DNA of 53,120 bases from positions 1-53,120 of the forward strand of contig JAFZBN010000009.1 of the NCBI GenBank assembly GCA_017561715.1, read 5' to 3'. The DNA is from Clostridiales bacterium (GTDB lineage: Bacteria; Bacillota; Clostridia; Saccharofermentanales; Saccharofermentanaceae). Below, one piece after another: positions 8,594 to 17,445 of this stretch. Each line of letters opens with the position of its first letter. Position 1 is the first letter of the stretch. The position numbers were made by a program, and so were the translations under genes. The notes beneath the pieces were generated by a model. That model had not been told where the DNA came from, did no database searches, and saw only the letters and a list, made by a program, of their open reading frames with translations.

Positions 8594-9565
8594 TTACACC
8601 CGTCCTTTCTTTAATGCCTGTTTTCTAAGCTTCTCCATCTTAGCTGCATCCTTATCTCTCATGATGTAGAACAAGCATACAGAGAGGATAACGATGATAA
8701 CGAAGAGAGCGATACTTGCTGCCGCCGCACGGTTGTACTTGTACGGCTGTGTGAATGCGTTGTTGTAGATAAACAGCGCAATGGTCTGTGTCGCGTTATC
8801 CGGACCACCTGAAGCCAGGAGGTAAGGAATATCGAACATACTCAAACCACCGATCATAGAGGTAACAAGTGTAAACAGCATAATCGGACGAACACTCGGG
8901 AGAGTGATTCGGAAGAATTTCTGAATACGGTTTGCGCCATCAATTTCAGCAGCTTCGAAGATCTCAGGATTGATACCGATAACGGCCGCAATCAATGTGA
9001 TCATCGTAGAGCCGTACCACTGCCAGCACTGAACGAATTCAACGATAGCACGTGTATATGACTTTTTGTTCAGGAACTCGATCGGGTTCTTGATCAAGTG
9101 CAGGGACTTGAGGAGATCGTTGATAGGACCAACCGGGAAACCGAACAGAGCGCGGAACATGATCGCAACAGTTGCTGCAGTAATAATGTTTGGAAGGTAG
9201 AAAACTACCTTGAAGAAGCCCTGACCCTTTACCTTAACGCGGTTATCTGTGAACCAAGCGGAAAGGAGTAAAGCCAAAGTCAACTGCGGGATAAAATTGA
9301 TAACCCATAGTCTTGCCGTTGTGATCAAGGAAAGAAGGAAGTAACTCATCTTACCAGAACCTCTTTTTTTGAAGAGGTACTTGAAGTTTTCAAATGGATC
9401 CTTCAGAAGCTTGAGCTTCGGAGGAACGATACCCTCGTGGTTAGTGAAACCGATGATGAGGGTGAAGATGATGGGATACAACGTAAAGATCGCAAATGCA
9501 ACAATGAATGGGATGGCAAAAATGTACCCGTATTTAGAATAGCTTACGAGCTTTCTTTTATTCAA
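8594..9565 (-). CDS. Carbohydrate ABC transporter permease (MalF/UgpA type)
   Basis: 323 residues with about six transmembrane helices. The EAA loop reads IFEAAEIDGANRIQKFFRITLP, which marks the site where the ATPase docks. It forms the heterodimeric channel with the next gene. It is separated from the solute-binding protein gene by a strong GC-rich hairpin (9605-9634), an arrangement that commonly lets the binding protein be made in excess over the permeases. Confidence 0.93.
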   Translation of the reverse strand: MNKRKLVSYSKYGYIFAIPFIVAFAIFTLYPIIFTLIIGFTNHEGIVPPKLKLLKDPFENFKYLFKKRGSGKMSYFLLSLITTARLWVINFIPQLTLALLLSAWFTDNRVKVKGQGFFKVVFYLPNIITAATVAIMFRALFGFPVGPINDLLKSLHLIKNPIEFLNKKSYTRAIVEFVQCWQWYGSTMITLIAAVIGINPEIFEAAEIDGANRIQKFFRITLPSVRPIMLFTLVTSMIGGLSMFDIPYLLASGGPDNATQTIALFIYNNAFTQPYKYNRAAAASIALFVIIVILSVCLFYIMRDKDAAKMEKLRKQALKKGRV

Positions 9566-9604
9566 TCAAAACACCACCGTTCATTCAACTTTAAAGTAGA
9601 GAAA

Positions 9605-9634
9605 CGGGGCGGCGAAATACATTCGTCCGCCCCG
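9605..9634 (-). terminator. Intercistronic hairpin in the ABC operon
   Basis: Stem CGGGGCGG/CCGCCCCG with an inner CGAA/TTCG pairing, between the binding-protein and permease genes. On the minus strand it is followed by TTTCTCT, so it could be a partial terminator or an RNA-stabilising element. Confidence 0.6.
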
Positions 9635-9674
9635 AATCCTAGGTTACTTAATTAAGTTCAAATCAGTACAAAGA

Positions 9675-11111
9675 TTATACTTCGATACCCATCTCAGCAA
9701 CTTTGTCCTTGAACTCTGCAACTGCAGCGTCCTTGTCCTTTTCGCCAGCAGCGTAAGCCTTAGCCTGATCCTTGAAAGCGCTGTTGATTGTGGAGTCATA
9801 CAGGCACTTGCAGTTACCATTAGCATAAGATGTAGCGTTAACGAAAATCTGGAAAGGATCCTGACCACCGAGGATGTCCATAGAACCGTCAGCGATCTTC
9901 ATAACAGCCATAGAAGAAACTGTATCCTTTGTGCCAGCTTCGTTCATTGTACCGTTAGCCCATGCATACTGGAGACCATCCTGTGTAGCATCGAGTGTGA
10001 TCCACTCAACGATCTTGGAGATGATTTCCTTCTTGTCCGGATTTGCGATAGCATCCTTGTTAGCAAGGAGCCAGGAACCGCCCCACCAGAAACCTACCGG
10101 CGGTGTGCAGACATTGTACTTACCCTTGAGAGTAGCTTCGTCTACAACGTGGTTAGCCATTACGTAGTTGATCAGCCAGCAAGGACCGAAGAAGCAGAAT
10201 ACCTGCTTTTCACCGGCACCCTTCATGTCAGCGTACCAAGCCTCAGACCAAGAATCTGTCTTGTTGGTGTAGTTGCCTTCATAGAGCTTCTTGGAGATGT
10301 CAAGGTAAGACATTCTGTTGTCGTCGATTGTGAGCTTCTTATCTGTTACCCACGGCTGAGCGGATGCTTTCTCGATAACGTTCCAGATATCGTCAGCACC
10401 GGAAACGATGGCATAGCCCTTTTCCTTCATCTTGTCAGCAACTTCCCAGAACTTGTCCCAGCTCTGAGAACCAGCACCGATAGCAGCCTCAACTTCTTCC
10501 GGAGTCTTAGCGCCGAGTACTTCCTCAGCAAGGTCTGTTCTGTAGATCATAGCACCACCAGTGCACTGATAGTTAAGAGCTACCAGCTTACCGTCAGCGT
10601 TTGTGCCGAGCTCCTGAACGTACTTAGCAACATCAGCTGTAGCGATCTTGCCCTGAACGTCGTCGATGAAATCATCGTACGGAGCAGCAAATGTGGAAAG
10701 TTCACCTACTGTGTAAGGCAGAATGTAGTCAGCCTCAGCAACGTAGAGGTCCGGAGCGTCAGAACCACCAGCAGCGAGAGCAGCGTTGAGCTTTGTCTCG
10801 TAAGCCTGGTTGTCGTTGGAGCTTACCATAGCTTCTACTTTGTACTTGGAAGCTACATCCGGGTTTCTCTTGAAGTACTCTTCGATCATGCCAGGAACCT
10901 CAGCACTCATAGCATAAACGTTAAGTACGATCTCACCGTCACCTACAGTCTTTGTCTCTGTTTCAGAAACGGTTGTGTCGCCTTCGCCGCCAGCAGCTTC
11001 TGTTGTGTCTGCCGGTGCGTCAGATGACTTGTTATCATCACTAGACTTACAACCAGCGAACATTGCAGCACACATTGTGAAGCAAAGAACACTTGCAATA
11101 ATTTTTTTCAT
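9675..11111 (-). CDS. Sugar ABC transporter solute-binding lipoprotein
   Basis: 478-residue family 1 extracellular solute-binding protein. The lipoprotein signal MKKIIASVLCFTMCAAMFAG ends in a Cys that becomes lipid-anchored, followed by an Asp/Ser/Glu-rich linker and then the binding domain (LNVYAMSAEVPGMIEEYFKR; DAPDLYVAEADYILPY). The start at 11111 is set by CAGGAGG; the longer open frame upstream has no signal peptide. First gene of the importer operon; divergent from yesL, with a perfect palindrome in the shared regulatory region. The ligand is probably an oligosaccharide but cannot be specified. Confidence 0.94.
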   Translation of the reverse strand: MKKIIASVLCFTMCAAMFAGCKSSDDNKSSDAPADTTEAAGGEGDTTVSETETKTVGDGEIVLNVYAMSAEVPGMIEEYFKRNPDVASKYKVEAMVSSNDNQAYETKLNAALAAGGSDAPDLYVAEADYILPYTVGELSTFAAPYDDFIDDVQGKIATADVAKYVQELGTNADGKLVALNYQCTGGAMIYRTDLAEEVLGAKTPEEVEAAIGAGSQSWDKFWEVADKMKEKGYAIVSGADDIWNVIEKASAQPWVTDKKLTIDDNRMSYLDISKKLYEGNYTNKTDSWSEAWYADMKGAGEKQVFCFFGPCWLINYVMANHVVDEATLKGKYNVCTPPVGFWWGGSWLLANKDAIANPDKKEIISKIVEWITLDATQDGLQYAWANGTMNEAGTKDTVSSMAVMKIADGSMDILGGQDPFQIFVNATSYANGNCKCLYDSTINSAFKDQAKAYAAGEKDKDAAVAEFKDKVAEMGIEV

Positions 11112-11257
11112 ATCGTCCTCCTGATATTTGTAGATTTTTGACGAACAAGTCGCCAGTCTCTTGTAACTACATGTACATAATAACCATTGCCCCAACTTCT
11201 TTCTTTACAAAAGTTGCCACTTGAGATGTACTTTAGCGACATTTATTGCTATTTCGC

Positions 11258-11275
11258 GAGCGAAACGTTTCGCTC
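11258..11275. promoter_or_regulatory. Perfect 18-bp palindromic operator
   Basis: GAGCGAAACGTTTCGCTC is its own reverse complement. The central AAACGTTT is typical of LacI/GalR-family operators. It lies directly upstream of the yesL -35 box and between the divergent yesL and transporter genes, so one repressor or activator could control both. Confidence 0.75.
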
Positions 11276-11276
11276 T

Positions 11277-11305
11277 TTAACATTATTTGTGGACTTTGAT
11301 ATAAT
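11277..11305 (+). promoter_or_regulatory. yesL promoter
   Basis: TTAACA (11277-11282), 17-base spacer, TATAAT (11300-11305) with a TG extension (TGATATAAT). The operator palindrome ends two bases before the -35 box. Confidence 0.75.
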
Positions 11306-11344
11306 CTTTTCGAAAAATAACCACTTCCTTTTTGAGGTATGTAC

Positions 11345-12172
11345 ATGAACGGTGCTTTTAATTCAGATAATCCCATGATGCGTCTTCTGACGAACTTCTT
11401 TAATCTGATGTTTGTCAATCTCTTATTCGTATTTACTTGTATACCGATCGTTACGATCGGACCTTCTCTCTGCGGCCTTTATAAAGTATGTCTTTGTATC
11501 GTAGGCGGCGAGGATACGGAAGTTTTCAAGACCTACTTTAAAGAATTCAAGGCCAGTTTCTGGAAAGGACTCGGCATGTGGATGATCATTCTTACCACCG
11601 GCGCGTTCTTTATTTATGAGCTTTACCTTATATATTTTCAGAATGATCGTCTTTCCGGAAACTTCTCTTTACTTCAGTATCCCGTATGGCTCATGCTGTT
11701 GATCGTGCTTCAAATCTTCCTTTACGGTTTTGCTCTTCTTGCTTCCTTTGAGAACAGTCTTAAGAAAACGATGATCAACTGTCTGCTTCTCAGCATCAAG
11801 AACTTCCCGATCACGATCATGCTTGTCGTCATCTGGATCTTCACCGCTTTTATCTATGCGAACGTTCCCGATATGCAGTATATGCTGATCGGCTTTGAGC
11901 TCTTCTTCAACTTCGCGCTTCGCGCCTACCTTTGTTCCATCTTCCTGCACAAGGCTTTCGGTCTGAAAAAGATCCGTTACAGAAAAGACGGATCGGAATA
12001 TGAAGAGTCCTGGGAAGAGGAAGATGAAGATGAAGATTCCGATATTGATTCGGACAGCGACGAGGACGAAGAGATCGAAGAGGAAGGTTCCGATGAAGAG
12101 GACGATGACGGCTCAGATCCATCGGATGACGAAGAAACCGATACCGAAGAAAAAGAAAGCTCTGACGATTAA
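11345..12172 (+). CDS. YesL-like membrane protein (DUF624) with acidic tail
   Basis: 275 residues. The N-terminal part has the DUF624 pattern MMRLLTNFFNLMFVNLLFVF and about five membrane helices up to residue 205. The last 60 residues are almost entirely Asp, Glu and Ser, an extreme acidic tail that should be cytoplasmic or surface-exposed depending on topology. YesL proteins are found with sugar importers in Firmicutes, matching the divergent transporter here; their molecular role is not known. ATG codons occur at 11339 and 11345; the second is correctly spaced from TTTGAGGT and is preferred. Confidence 0.88.
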   Translation: MNGAFNSDNPMMRLLTNFFNLMFVNLLFVFTCIPIVTIGPSLCGLYKVCLCIVGGEDTEVFKTYFKEFKASFWKGLGMWMIILTTGAFFIYELYLIYFQNDRLSGNFSLLQYPVWLMLLIVLQIFLYGFALLASFENSLKKTMINCLLLSIKNFPITIMLVVIWIFTAFIYANVPDMQYMLIGFELFFNFALRAYLCSIFLHKAFGLKKIRYRKDGSEYEESWEEEDEDEDSDIDSDSDEDEEIEEEGSDEEDDDGSDPSDDEETDTEEKESSDD

Positions 12173-12186
12173 GTCAGAGCTTTTTC
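12156..12186 (+). terminator. Terminator overlapping the yesL stop codon
   Basis: AAGCTCTGAC/GTCAGAGCTT stem with the TAA stop codon of the acidic-tail gene in its loop, followed by five T. It separates two convergent genes. Confidence 0.85.
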
Positions 12187-12195
12187 ATTTCTGTC

Positions 12196-12855
12196 TTATG
12201 AAAAGAAGATGTACTCGATAAGTAAGCGGGTCTCTTCTTTTTTTTCGGAGAACGGGTTGACCATCAAGTAGTGTTTTTCGGTCGAATCGGAATACGCGGG
12301 CTCGAACATCGCTATTCCCGTTACAAGGATCGCGCAGGGAACTTCGTTTCCGCTGTCATCCGTCAGGTATAAGATCCGGTCTTTCTCCTTCAGGTCTTTT
12401 AACTGATCTTCGGAAAGTGTCTGACGCAGGTCGCCCACGGCGGATGCTCCGTACTCTTTGATCGAACGGGCATTTGTGAAGATCACATCCACGGTTCCGT
12501 CACGAAGAAGCGATGCCAGATTCTGGACACTGGCAGCCATTTCCGGATCGACATAAACGGAATCATCATTCTTCGGAGCAAAGAAGGAATAATCGACCCG
12601 GATCTTCTTGCCGATCGAAGACGCATAGTCTTTGAAGATATCTTCGGCTTCCTGGTGCGCGTTGACAAAAGCGATGTTGAGATAATCCTTCTTTGTTTCG
12701 GAAAGATAGGAGTGGATCATCGATACGATAACGAAGATGATGATCAGCGGGATGATCGCGTACCACTTGTAATATGTCCACAAGTGGATGACGGATTTCT
12801 TAAATCCCATCTCTTTTAAATTCAGTTTCGGTTTTTCCACACTCGGATCCGGCAT
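12196..12855 (-). CDS. Membrane-anchored protein of unknown function
   Basis: 219 residues. A cytoplasmic N-terminal segment of about 30 residues is followed by one hydrophobic helix (YAIIPLIIIFVIVSMI, residues 33-48) and a soluble domain that should lie outside the cell. The domain has the pattern 'LNIAFVNAHQEA ... VDVIFTNARSIKEYG', reminiscent of half of a periplasmic-binding fold, but I cannot assign a family. It is convergent with yesL. A similar gene beside YesL would support a joint role in sugar uptake; that is inference. Confidence 0.75.
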   Translation of the reverse strand: MPDPSVEKPKLNLKEMGFKKSVIHLWTYYKWYAIIPLIIIFVIVSMIHSYLSETKKDYLNIAFVNAHQEAEDIFKDYASSIGKKIRVDYSFFAPKNDDSVYVDPEMAASVQNLASLLRDGTVDVIFTNARSIKEYGASAVGDLRQTLSEDQLKDLKEKDRILYLTDDSGNEVPCAILVTGIAMFEPAYSDSTEKHYLMVNPFSEKKEETRLLIEYIFFS

Positions 12856-12916
12856 GTCTTTTGTCCTCTCTTTTCTCGCTATCGATATGATAGCAGAATC
12901 CCGAAAAAGTGCAAAT

Positions 12917-12944
12917 CAGGCGAAACCGTTTTCGATTTCGCCTG
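12917..12944. other. Hairpin in the intergenic region before fabZ
   Basis: Inverted repeat AGGCGAAA/TTTCGCCT with a ten-base loop. It lies in the 203-base space between the membrane-protein gene and the end of the fab operon. It lacks a convincing U-tract on either strand; it is either the weak end of the fab operon or part of the leader of the gene at 12855. The rest of this space is very AT-rich, with no gene. Confidence 0.45.
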
Positions 12945-13058
12945 TTCTATATAATACCTATTATTATATATAGTATACAATTAAGTTTATTTGATTATTT
13001 GTTTTTGAATTGACGGAAAGAAAAAACTTGCTCTCGGGCAGTTTGCTGTATCTTCACG

Positions 13059-13514
13059 TCACTCCTCTGCGTTTTCCTTTGACGGAAGGATCGCAAACTT
13101 GATGATGCAGTCGCAGGCAACTTCATCACCTACCGAAGCGACACCGTGACCCATGCCGACCGGTCCGCGCAGCGCGGTGATCTCTGTTTTTAATGTCAGA
13201 ACGTCACCCGGAACGACCGGACGCTTGAACTTGCACTTGTCAATCCCGGCAAAGACCGCGATCCTGCCCTTGAACTCTTCTTTGCAGAGGATCGCGACGG
13301 CACCTGTCTGGGCGAGCGCCTCGACCTGAAGGACACCCGGCATGATCGGCATCTCCGGGAAATGTCCCTGGAAATACGGCTCATCGTAGGTGATGCACTT
13401 TCTTCCGATCGCGTACTCACCTTCTTTATAATCTTCGATCGCGTCCACCAGAAGGAACGGGGAACGATGCGGAAGAATATCCATGATTTCTCTTGTGGTC
13501 AATGCTTTTGCCAT
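13059..13514 (-). CDS. fabZ: 3-hydroxyacyl-ACP dehydratase FabZ
   Basis: Removes water from 3-hydroxyacyl-ACP in fatty acid elongation. 151 residues, a hot-dog fold with the catalytic His in YFQGHFPEMPIMPGVLQVEA and the Glu of VEALAQTG. Last gene of the fab operon, 29 bases after fabF. In many Clostridia accBCDA follows here; in this window nothing of that cluster follows. Confidence 0.96.
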   Translation of the reverse strand: MAKALTTREIMDILPHRSPFLLVDAIEDYKEGEYAIGRKCITYDEPYFQGHFPEMPIMPGVLQVEALAQTGAVAILCKEEFKGRIAVFAGIDKCKFKRPVVPGDVLTLKTEITALRGPVGMGHGVASVGDEVACDCIIKFAILPSKENAEE

Positions 13515-13543
13515 AGTAGATACCTCAATAGTGTTCGTGCTTC

Positions 13544-14779
13544 TTACTCTTCGAAATGCTTCATGATGATGGAGGCGTTGTGGCCGCCGAATCCGAGAGA
13601 GTTACTCATCGCATAGTTTACATCCTGCTCGTAGGATTGTCCAAAGCAGTAGTTGAGATCCATCTCCTCTTCGGTCTCGGAAGAGCCCATGGTCTGATGG
13701 ATAAAGCCCTCTTCACAGGACTTCGCGAGAACGATCGCCTCAATCGCGCCGGCAGCACCGAGGAGGTGTCCGGTCATGGACTTGGTGGAGTTGATCTTTA
13801 CTGTCTTAGCTGCATCGCCGAGAGCGGTCTTGATCGCACGGGTCTCGAAAAGATCGTTGTGGTGAGTGGATGTTCCGTGCGCGTTGATGTAGTCGATCTG
13901 GCTCGGTTCGATACCTGCGTCCGCGATCGCGGCCATCATGGCGTGTGCCGCGCCGATACCGGATTCTTCCGGAGAAGTGATGTGGTAAGCGTCACAGGAA
14001 GCACCGTATCCGACCATCTCCGCGTAGATCTTCGCGCCACGGGCCTTCGCGTGCTCATACTCTTCGAGAACGATAACGCCGGCACCCTCGCCGAGAACGA
14101 AACCGTCACGGTTCTTATCAAACGGGATCGAAGCCTTCATCGGATCTTCGCTGAAGGACAGTGCTTTCAGCGCACAGAAACCGGCAACGCCCATCGGGCA
14201 GATCGCGGCTTCGGTACCACCTGCGAGGATGACGTCAGCTTCGTTATTCTGGATCGAGCGGAATGCTTCACCGATGGAGTTCGTACCGGATGCGCAGGCA
14301 GTTACGACATCGATGTTCTTGCCCTTAAAGCCGGTAACGATCGCGATATTACCTGCGGCCATATTACCGATCATGAGCGGGATGTAAAGAGGTCCGATCT
14401 TGTTCGGACCGAAGTCCAGAAGGCGCTTGTGCTCACGCTCTGTCGCCTGCATGGAGCCGACGCCGGAACCGACGATAACGCCGCAGCGGTAAGCATCTTC
14501 CTTTTCGATATCCACACCGGAATCCTTTACGGCCATGAGAGCTGCAGCTGCCGCATACTGGGAGAACGGTTCCATTCTCTTGGCGGTCTTGAAGTCCATG
14601 TATTCGTCCGGCTTGAAGTCTTTTACTTCAGCTGCGACCTTGGCTCTGTACTCGGTCGTATCGAACTTCGTGATCGGTCCGATGCCGACTTTTCCGGCCT
14701 TGATATTCGCCCAGAACTCTTCAACAGTATTGCCCAGCGGTGTGACCGCGCCCATTCCGGTTACTACAACTCTTCTCAT
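13544..14779 (-). CDS. fabF: 3-oxoacyl-ACP synthase II
   Basis: Condensing enzyme that extends acyl-ACP with malonyl-ACP. 411 residues with MRRVVVTGMGAVTPLG at the N terminus, the active-site Cys in VTACASGTNSIGEAF, and the two catalytic His in INAHGTSTHHND and STKSMTGHLLGAAGAIEA. Full length, with no sign of decay. It lies between fabG and fabZ in the operon, 48 bases after fabG. Confidence 0.97.
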   Translation of the reverse strand: MRRVVVTGMGAVTPLGNTVEEFWANIKAGKVGIGPITKFDTTEYRAKVAAEVKDFKPDEYMDFKTAKRMEPFSQYAAAAALMAVKDSGVDIEKEDAYRCGVIVGSGVGSMQATEREHKRLLDFGPNKIGPLYIPLMIGNMAAGNIAIVTGFKGKNIDVVTACASGTNSIGEAFRSIQNNEADVILAGGTEAAICPMGVAGFCALKALSFSEDPMKASIPFDKNRDGFVLGEGAGVIVLEEYEHAKARGAKIYAEMVGYGASCDAYHITSPEESGIGAAHAMMAAIADAGIEPSQIDYINAHGTSTHHNDLFETRAIKTALGDAAKTVKINSTKSMTGHLLGAAGAIEAIVLAKSCEEGFIHQTMGSSETEEEMDLNYCFGQSYEQDVNYAMSNSLGFGGHNASIIMKHFEE

Positions 14780-14827
14780 GTTTTCTTACCTTCCTTTGTT
14801 TAAGTCAGCGCGAAAAGCGCCGTGATA

Positions 14828-15562
14828 TTACATGCACATGCCGCCGTCTACGGTCAGCACCTGTCCGGTGATATAGTCTGCTTTTTCAGAAGCCAGGAAG
14901 CCGATCGCGTTCGCGATGTCTTCCGGCTTCGCGGTGCGCTTTAAGGGCACCATATTGAGGAATGCTTCTTTGACCTTGTCGGAAAGAACATCGGTCATAT
15001 CTGTTTCAACGAAGCCCGGAGCTACGGCGTTAACGTTGATGCCGCGGGATCCGAGTTCTTTTGCCAGAGACTTGGTAAAGCCGATGATACCGGCCTTTGA
15101 CGCCGCGTAGTTTGCCTGGCCGGCGTTGCCCTGAAGGCCTACGATCGAAGCAATGTTGATGATCTTACCGGATCTCTGCTTCATCATGATCGACGCACAG
15201 GTCTTGCTGAAGAGGAAGCAACCCTTAAGGTTGGTATCGATGACCGTATCGAAATCCTCTTCGCTCATTCGAAGGAGAAGTCCGTCCTTGGTGACGCCCG
15301 CGTTGTTTACGAGAACATCTACGGAACCGAAGGTCTCCTGTACTTTTGCGACAGCTGCTTCGACTTCGTCTTTTACTTTTACATCGCACTTAATGGCGAT
15401 GGCGTCCACACCGTTTTCCTTGCAGGAAGCAACGGTCTCTTCTGCTTTTGCCTGGTTGCCGCAGTAGATGACGGCAACGTTCATGCCCATTCTACTGAGT
15501 TCAATGGCTGTCGCTCTTCCGATGCCGCGGGAGCCGCCGGTTACGATCGCAGTCTTGCTCAT
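14828..15562 (-). CDS. fabG: 3-oxoacyl-ACP reductase
   Basis: NADPH-dependent reduction of 3-oxoacyl-ACP. 244 residues, a short-chain dehydrogenase with the cofactor loop TGGSRGIGRA, the NNAG motif and the catalytic YAASKAG. The C-terminal ITGQVLTVDGGMCM is typical of FabG. Its ATG overlaps the fabD stop (ATGA), indicating translational coupling. Confidence 0.97.
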   Translation of the reverse strand: MSKTAIVTGGSRGIGRATAIELSRMGMNVAVIYCGNQAKAEETVASCKENGVDAIAIKCDVKVKDEVEAAVAKVQETFGSVDVLVNNAGVTKDGLLLRMSEEDFDTVIDTNLKGCFLFSKTCASIMMKQRSGKIINIASIVGLQGNAGQANYAASKAGIIGFTKSLAKELGSRGINVNAVAPGFVETDMTDVLSDKVKEAFLNMVPLKRTAKPEDIANAIGFLASEKADYITGQVLTVDGGMCM

Positions 15563-16494
15563 GCCTGTTCCTCCGCCTTTTCCTTGATGCGAGCGGCTAC
15601 TGCCTTTACATCTTCGAGTGTCTCGACGTTAAGGATCTCAACATCGGACAGTGTCTTCTTTTCAAAACCGGAGATGGTCTTACCCGGACCGATCTCGATG
15701 AATGTATCTACGCCGGACTTTGCCAGAGCTTCGATATCCTGCTGCATACGAACGGATCCGCTGACCTGCTTTTCGAGAAGATCCGGGATCTCCTTAGAAT
15801 CGTTAACGAGGCCGCCTGTAAGGTTTGCCGCGTACGGTACTTTCAGATCGGAGAACTCGACTTCGTCGATGACGGAACGAAGTTTTCTTCCTGCCGGCTC
15901 CATGATCGGAGAGTGGAACGGACCACTGCACTTCAGCGGGATAACTCTCTTTGCGCCCTTTTCTTTCAGGACTTCGCCGGCCTTCTCAACTGCTTCCTTA
16001 TAACCGGTGATAACGATCTGGCCCGGGCAGTTGAAGTTGGCGACATATACGCCGTCGATGCCTTCGATCGCGGCGCGGAGGTCTTCTTCACCCATGCCGA
16101 TGACCGCGCTCATACCGCCGATATCCGGAGCCGCTTCTTCCATGATCTTGCCTCTTTCGGTAACGAGTTTGATCGCGTCCTCAAAAGACATCGCGCCGGA
16201 AGCAACGAGTGCCGTGTATTCACCGAGGGAAAGTCCGCATGTCGCGTCAGGTTCGATGCCTTCTTCGCGGAGAGTCTCGGTTGCCGCCATACATGCTGTA
16301 AGGAGGCAGACCTGTGTGTACTTGGTCTGGTTCAGTTCTTCTTTTTCGTTGAAACAGAGATCCGGGATGTCGTATCCGCTGATCTTACTTGCCTTATTGA
16401 AAAGGTCACGAGCGGATCCGATCTGCTCGTAGAAATCCTGCATCATTCCGTTTTTCTGGGCGCCCTGGCCCGGGTACATAAATGCGATCTTCAT
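15559..16494 (-). CDS. fabD: Malonyl-CoA:ACP transacylase
   Basis: Loads malonate onto ACP. 311 residues starting KIAFMYPGQGAQ, with the nucleophile Ser in CGLSLGEYTALVASG and the active-site His in KCSGPFHSPIM. It shares one base with the fabK stop (TAATG) and four with fabG, so the three genes are translated as a unit. Confidence 0.97.
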   Translation of the reverse strand: MKIAFMYPGQGAQKNGMMQDFYEQIGSARDLFNKASKISGYDIPDLCFNEKEELNQTKYTQVCLLTACMAATETLREEGIEPDATCGLSLGEYTALVASGAMSFEDAIKLVTERGKIMEEAAPDIGGMSAVIGMGEEDLRAAIEGIDGVYVANFNCPGQIVITGYKEAVEKAGEVLKEKGAKRVIPLKCSGPFHSPIMEPAGRKLRSVIDEVEFSDLKVPYAANLTGGLVNDSKEIPDLLEKQVSGSVRMQQDIEALAKSGVDTFIEIGPGKTISGFEKKTLSDVEILNVETLEDVKAVAARIKEKAEEQA

Positions 16495-17423
16495 TATTTC
16501 TTACCTCCTAAAAGTGCTTCTGCCTGGTCCATCATGGAGACCATTCTGTCCTTTACGGTCATCTGTTCTTTGAGAAGACCGGAGATCTGACCTGCCATGA
16601 AGGAACCCATGTCCTTATCACCGTCGAGTACTGCTTTCCGCAAAGAACCGAGCGAGAGCTGCTCAAGTTCGTCGAGGGTCGCTCCGTCTGCTTCCATCTT
16701 CAGATAGAGCTTGGTCAGCTGGTTTCTGATCGTTCTTACCGGATGACCGGTCGATCTTCCCGTGACCTTGGTATCGATATCACTGGCCTTAAGGACCAGA
16801 TCCTTGTAGTTCTGATGAATGTTTGTCTCATCGCAGGGGATGAAGCATGTGCCGCACTGAACGCCCTCGGCACCGAGCATGAAAGCTGCCGCGATTCCTC
16901 TTCCGTCTGCGATACCGCCTGCGGCGATGACCGGAATGGAGAGTGCGTCAACGACCTGCGGAACCAGTGTCATTGTGGTCAGTTCGCCGATGTGTCCGCC
17001 GGACTCTGTTCCCTCGGCAACAACTGCGTCTACACCGAGCTTTTCCATTCTCTTGGCAAGACCTACGGAAGCAACTACCGGGATGATCTTGATGCCGGCT
17101 TCCTGCCACTTCTTCAGATATCTTTCCGGGGAACCCGCGCCTGTTGTGATAACTGCGACCTTTTCTTCCGCGAGGACATCCGCGATCTCCGGAGCGTGCG
17201 GATTCATGAGCATAACGTTTACGCCGAACGGCTTATCTGTGAGTTCACGGCAGGACTTGACCTGGTTTCTTACCCACTCCGCGTCAGCTCCGCCGGAACC
17301 GATGATGCCAAGTCCGCCGGCATTACTTACCGCTGCCGCCAGATGGAAATCCGCGACCCAGGCCATACCGCCCTGGATGATCGGGTACTCAATATTCAGA
17401 AGTTCAGTGAGTCTCGTTTTCAT
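16494..17423 (-). CDS. fabK: Enoyl-ACP reductase II, FMN-dependent
   Basis: Completes each elongation cycle by reducing enoyl-ACP; the flavoprotein alternative to FabI. 309 residues with IEYPIIQGGMAWVADFHLAA, the nitronate monooxygenase-like TIM barrel, and the FMN-phosphate region AAGGIADGRGIAAAFMLGAEG. Presence of FabK is typical of Clostridia and streptococci. It is the second gene of the operon, 22 bases after fabH; acpP, which often stands between fabH and fabK, is missing. Confidence 0.96.
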   Translation of the reverse strand: MKTRLTELLNIEYPIIQGGMAWVADFHLAAAVSNAGGLGIIGSGGADAEWVRNQVKSCRELTDKPFGVNVMLMNPHAPEIADVLAEEKVAVITTGAGSPERYLKKWQEAGIKIIPVVASVGLAKRMEKLGVDAVVAEGTESGGHIGELTTMTLVPQVVDALSIPVIAAGGIADGRGIAAAFMLGAEGVQCGTCFIPCDETNIHQNYKDLVLKASDIDTKVTGRSTGHPVRTIRNQLTKLYLKMEADGATLDELEQLSLGSLRKAVLDGDKDMGSFMAGQISGLLKEQMTVKDRMVSMMDQAEALLGGKK

Positions 17424-17445
17424 GTGATTCTCCTTTTTATGTAGA

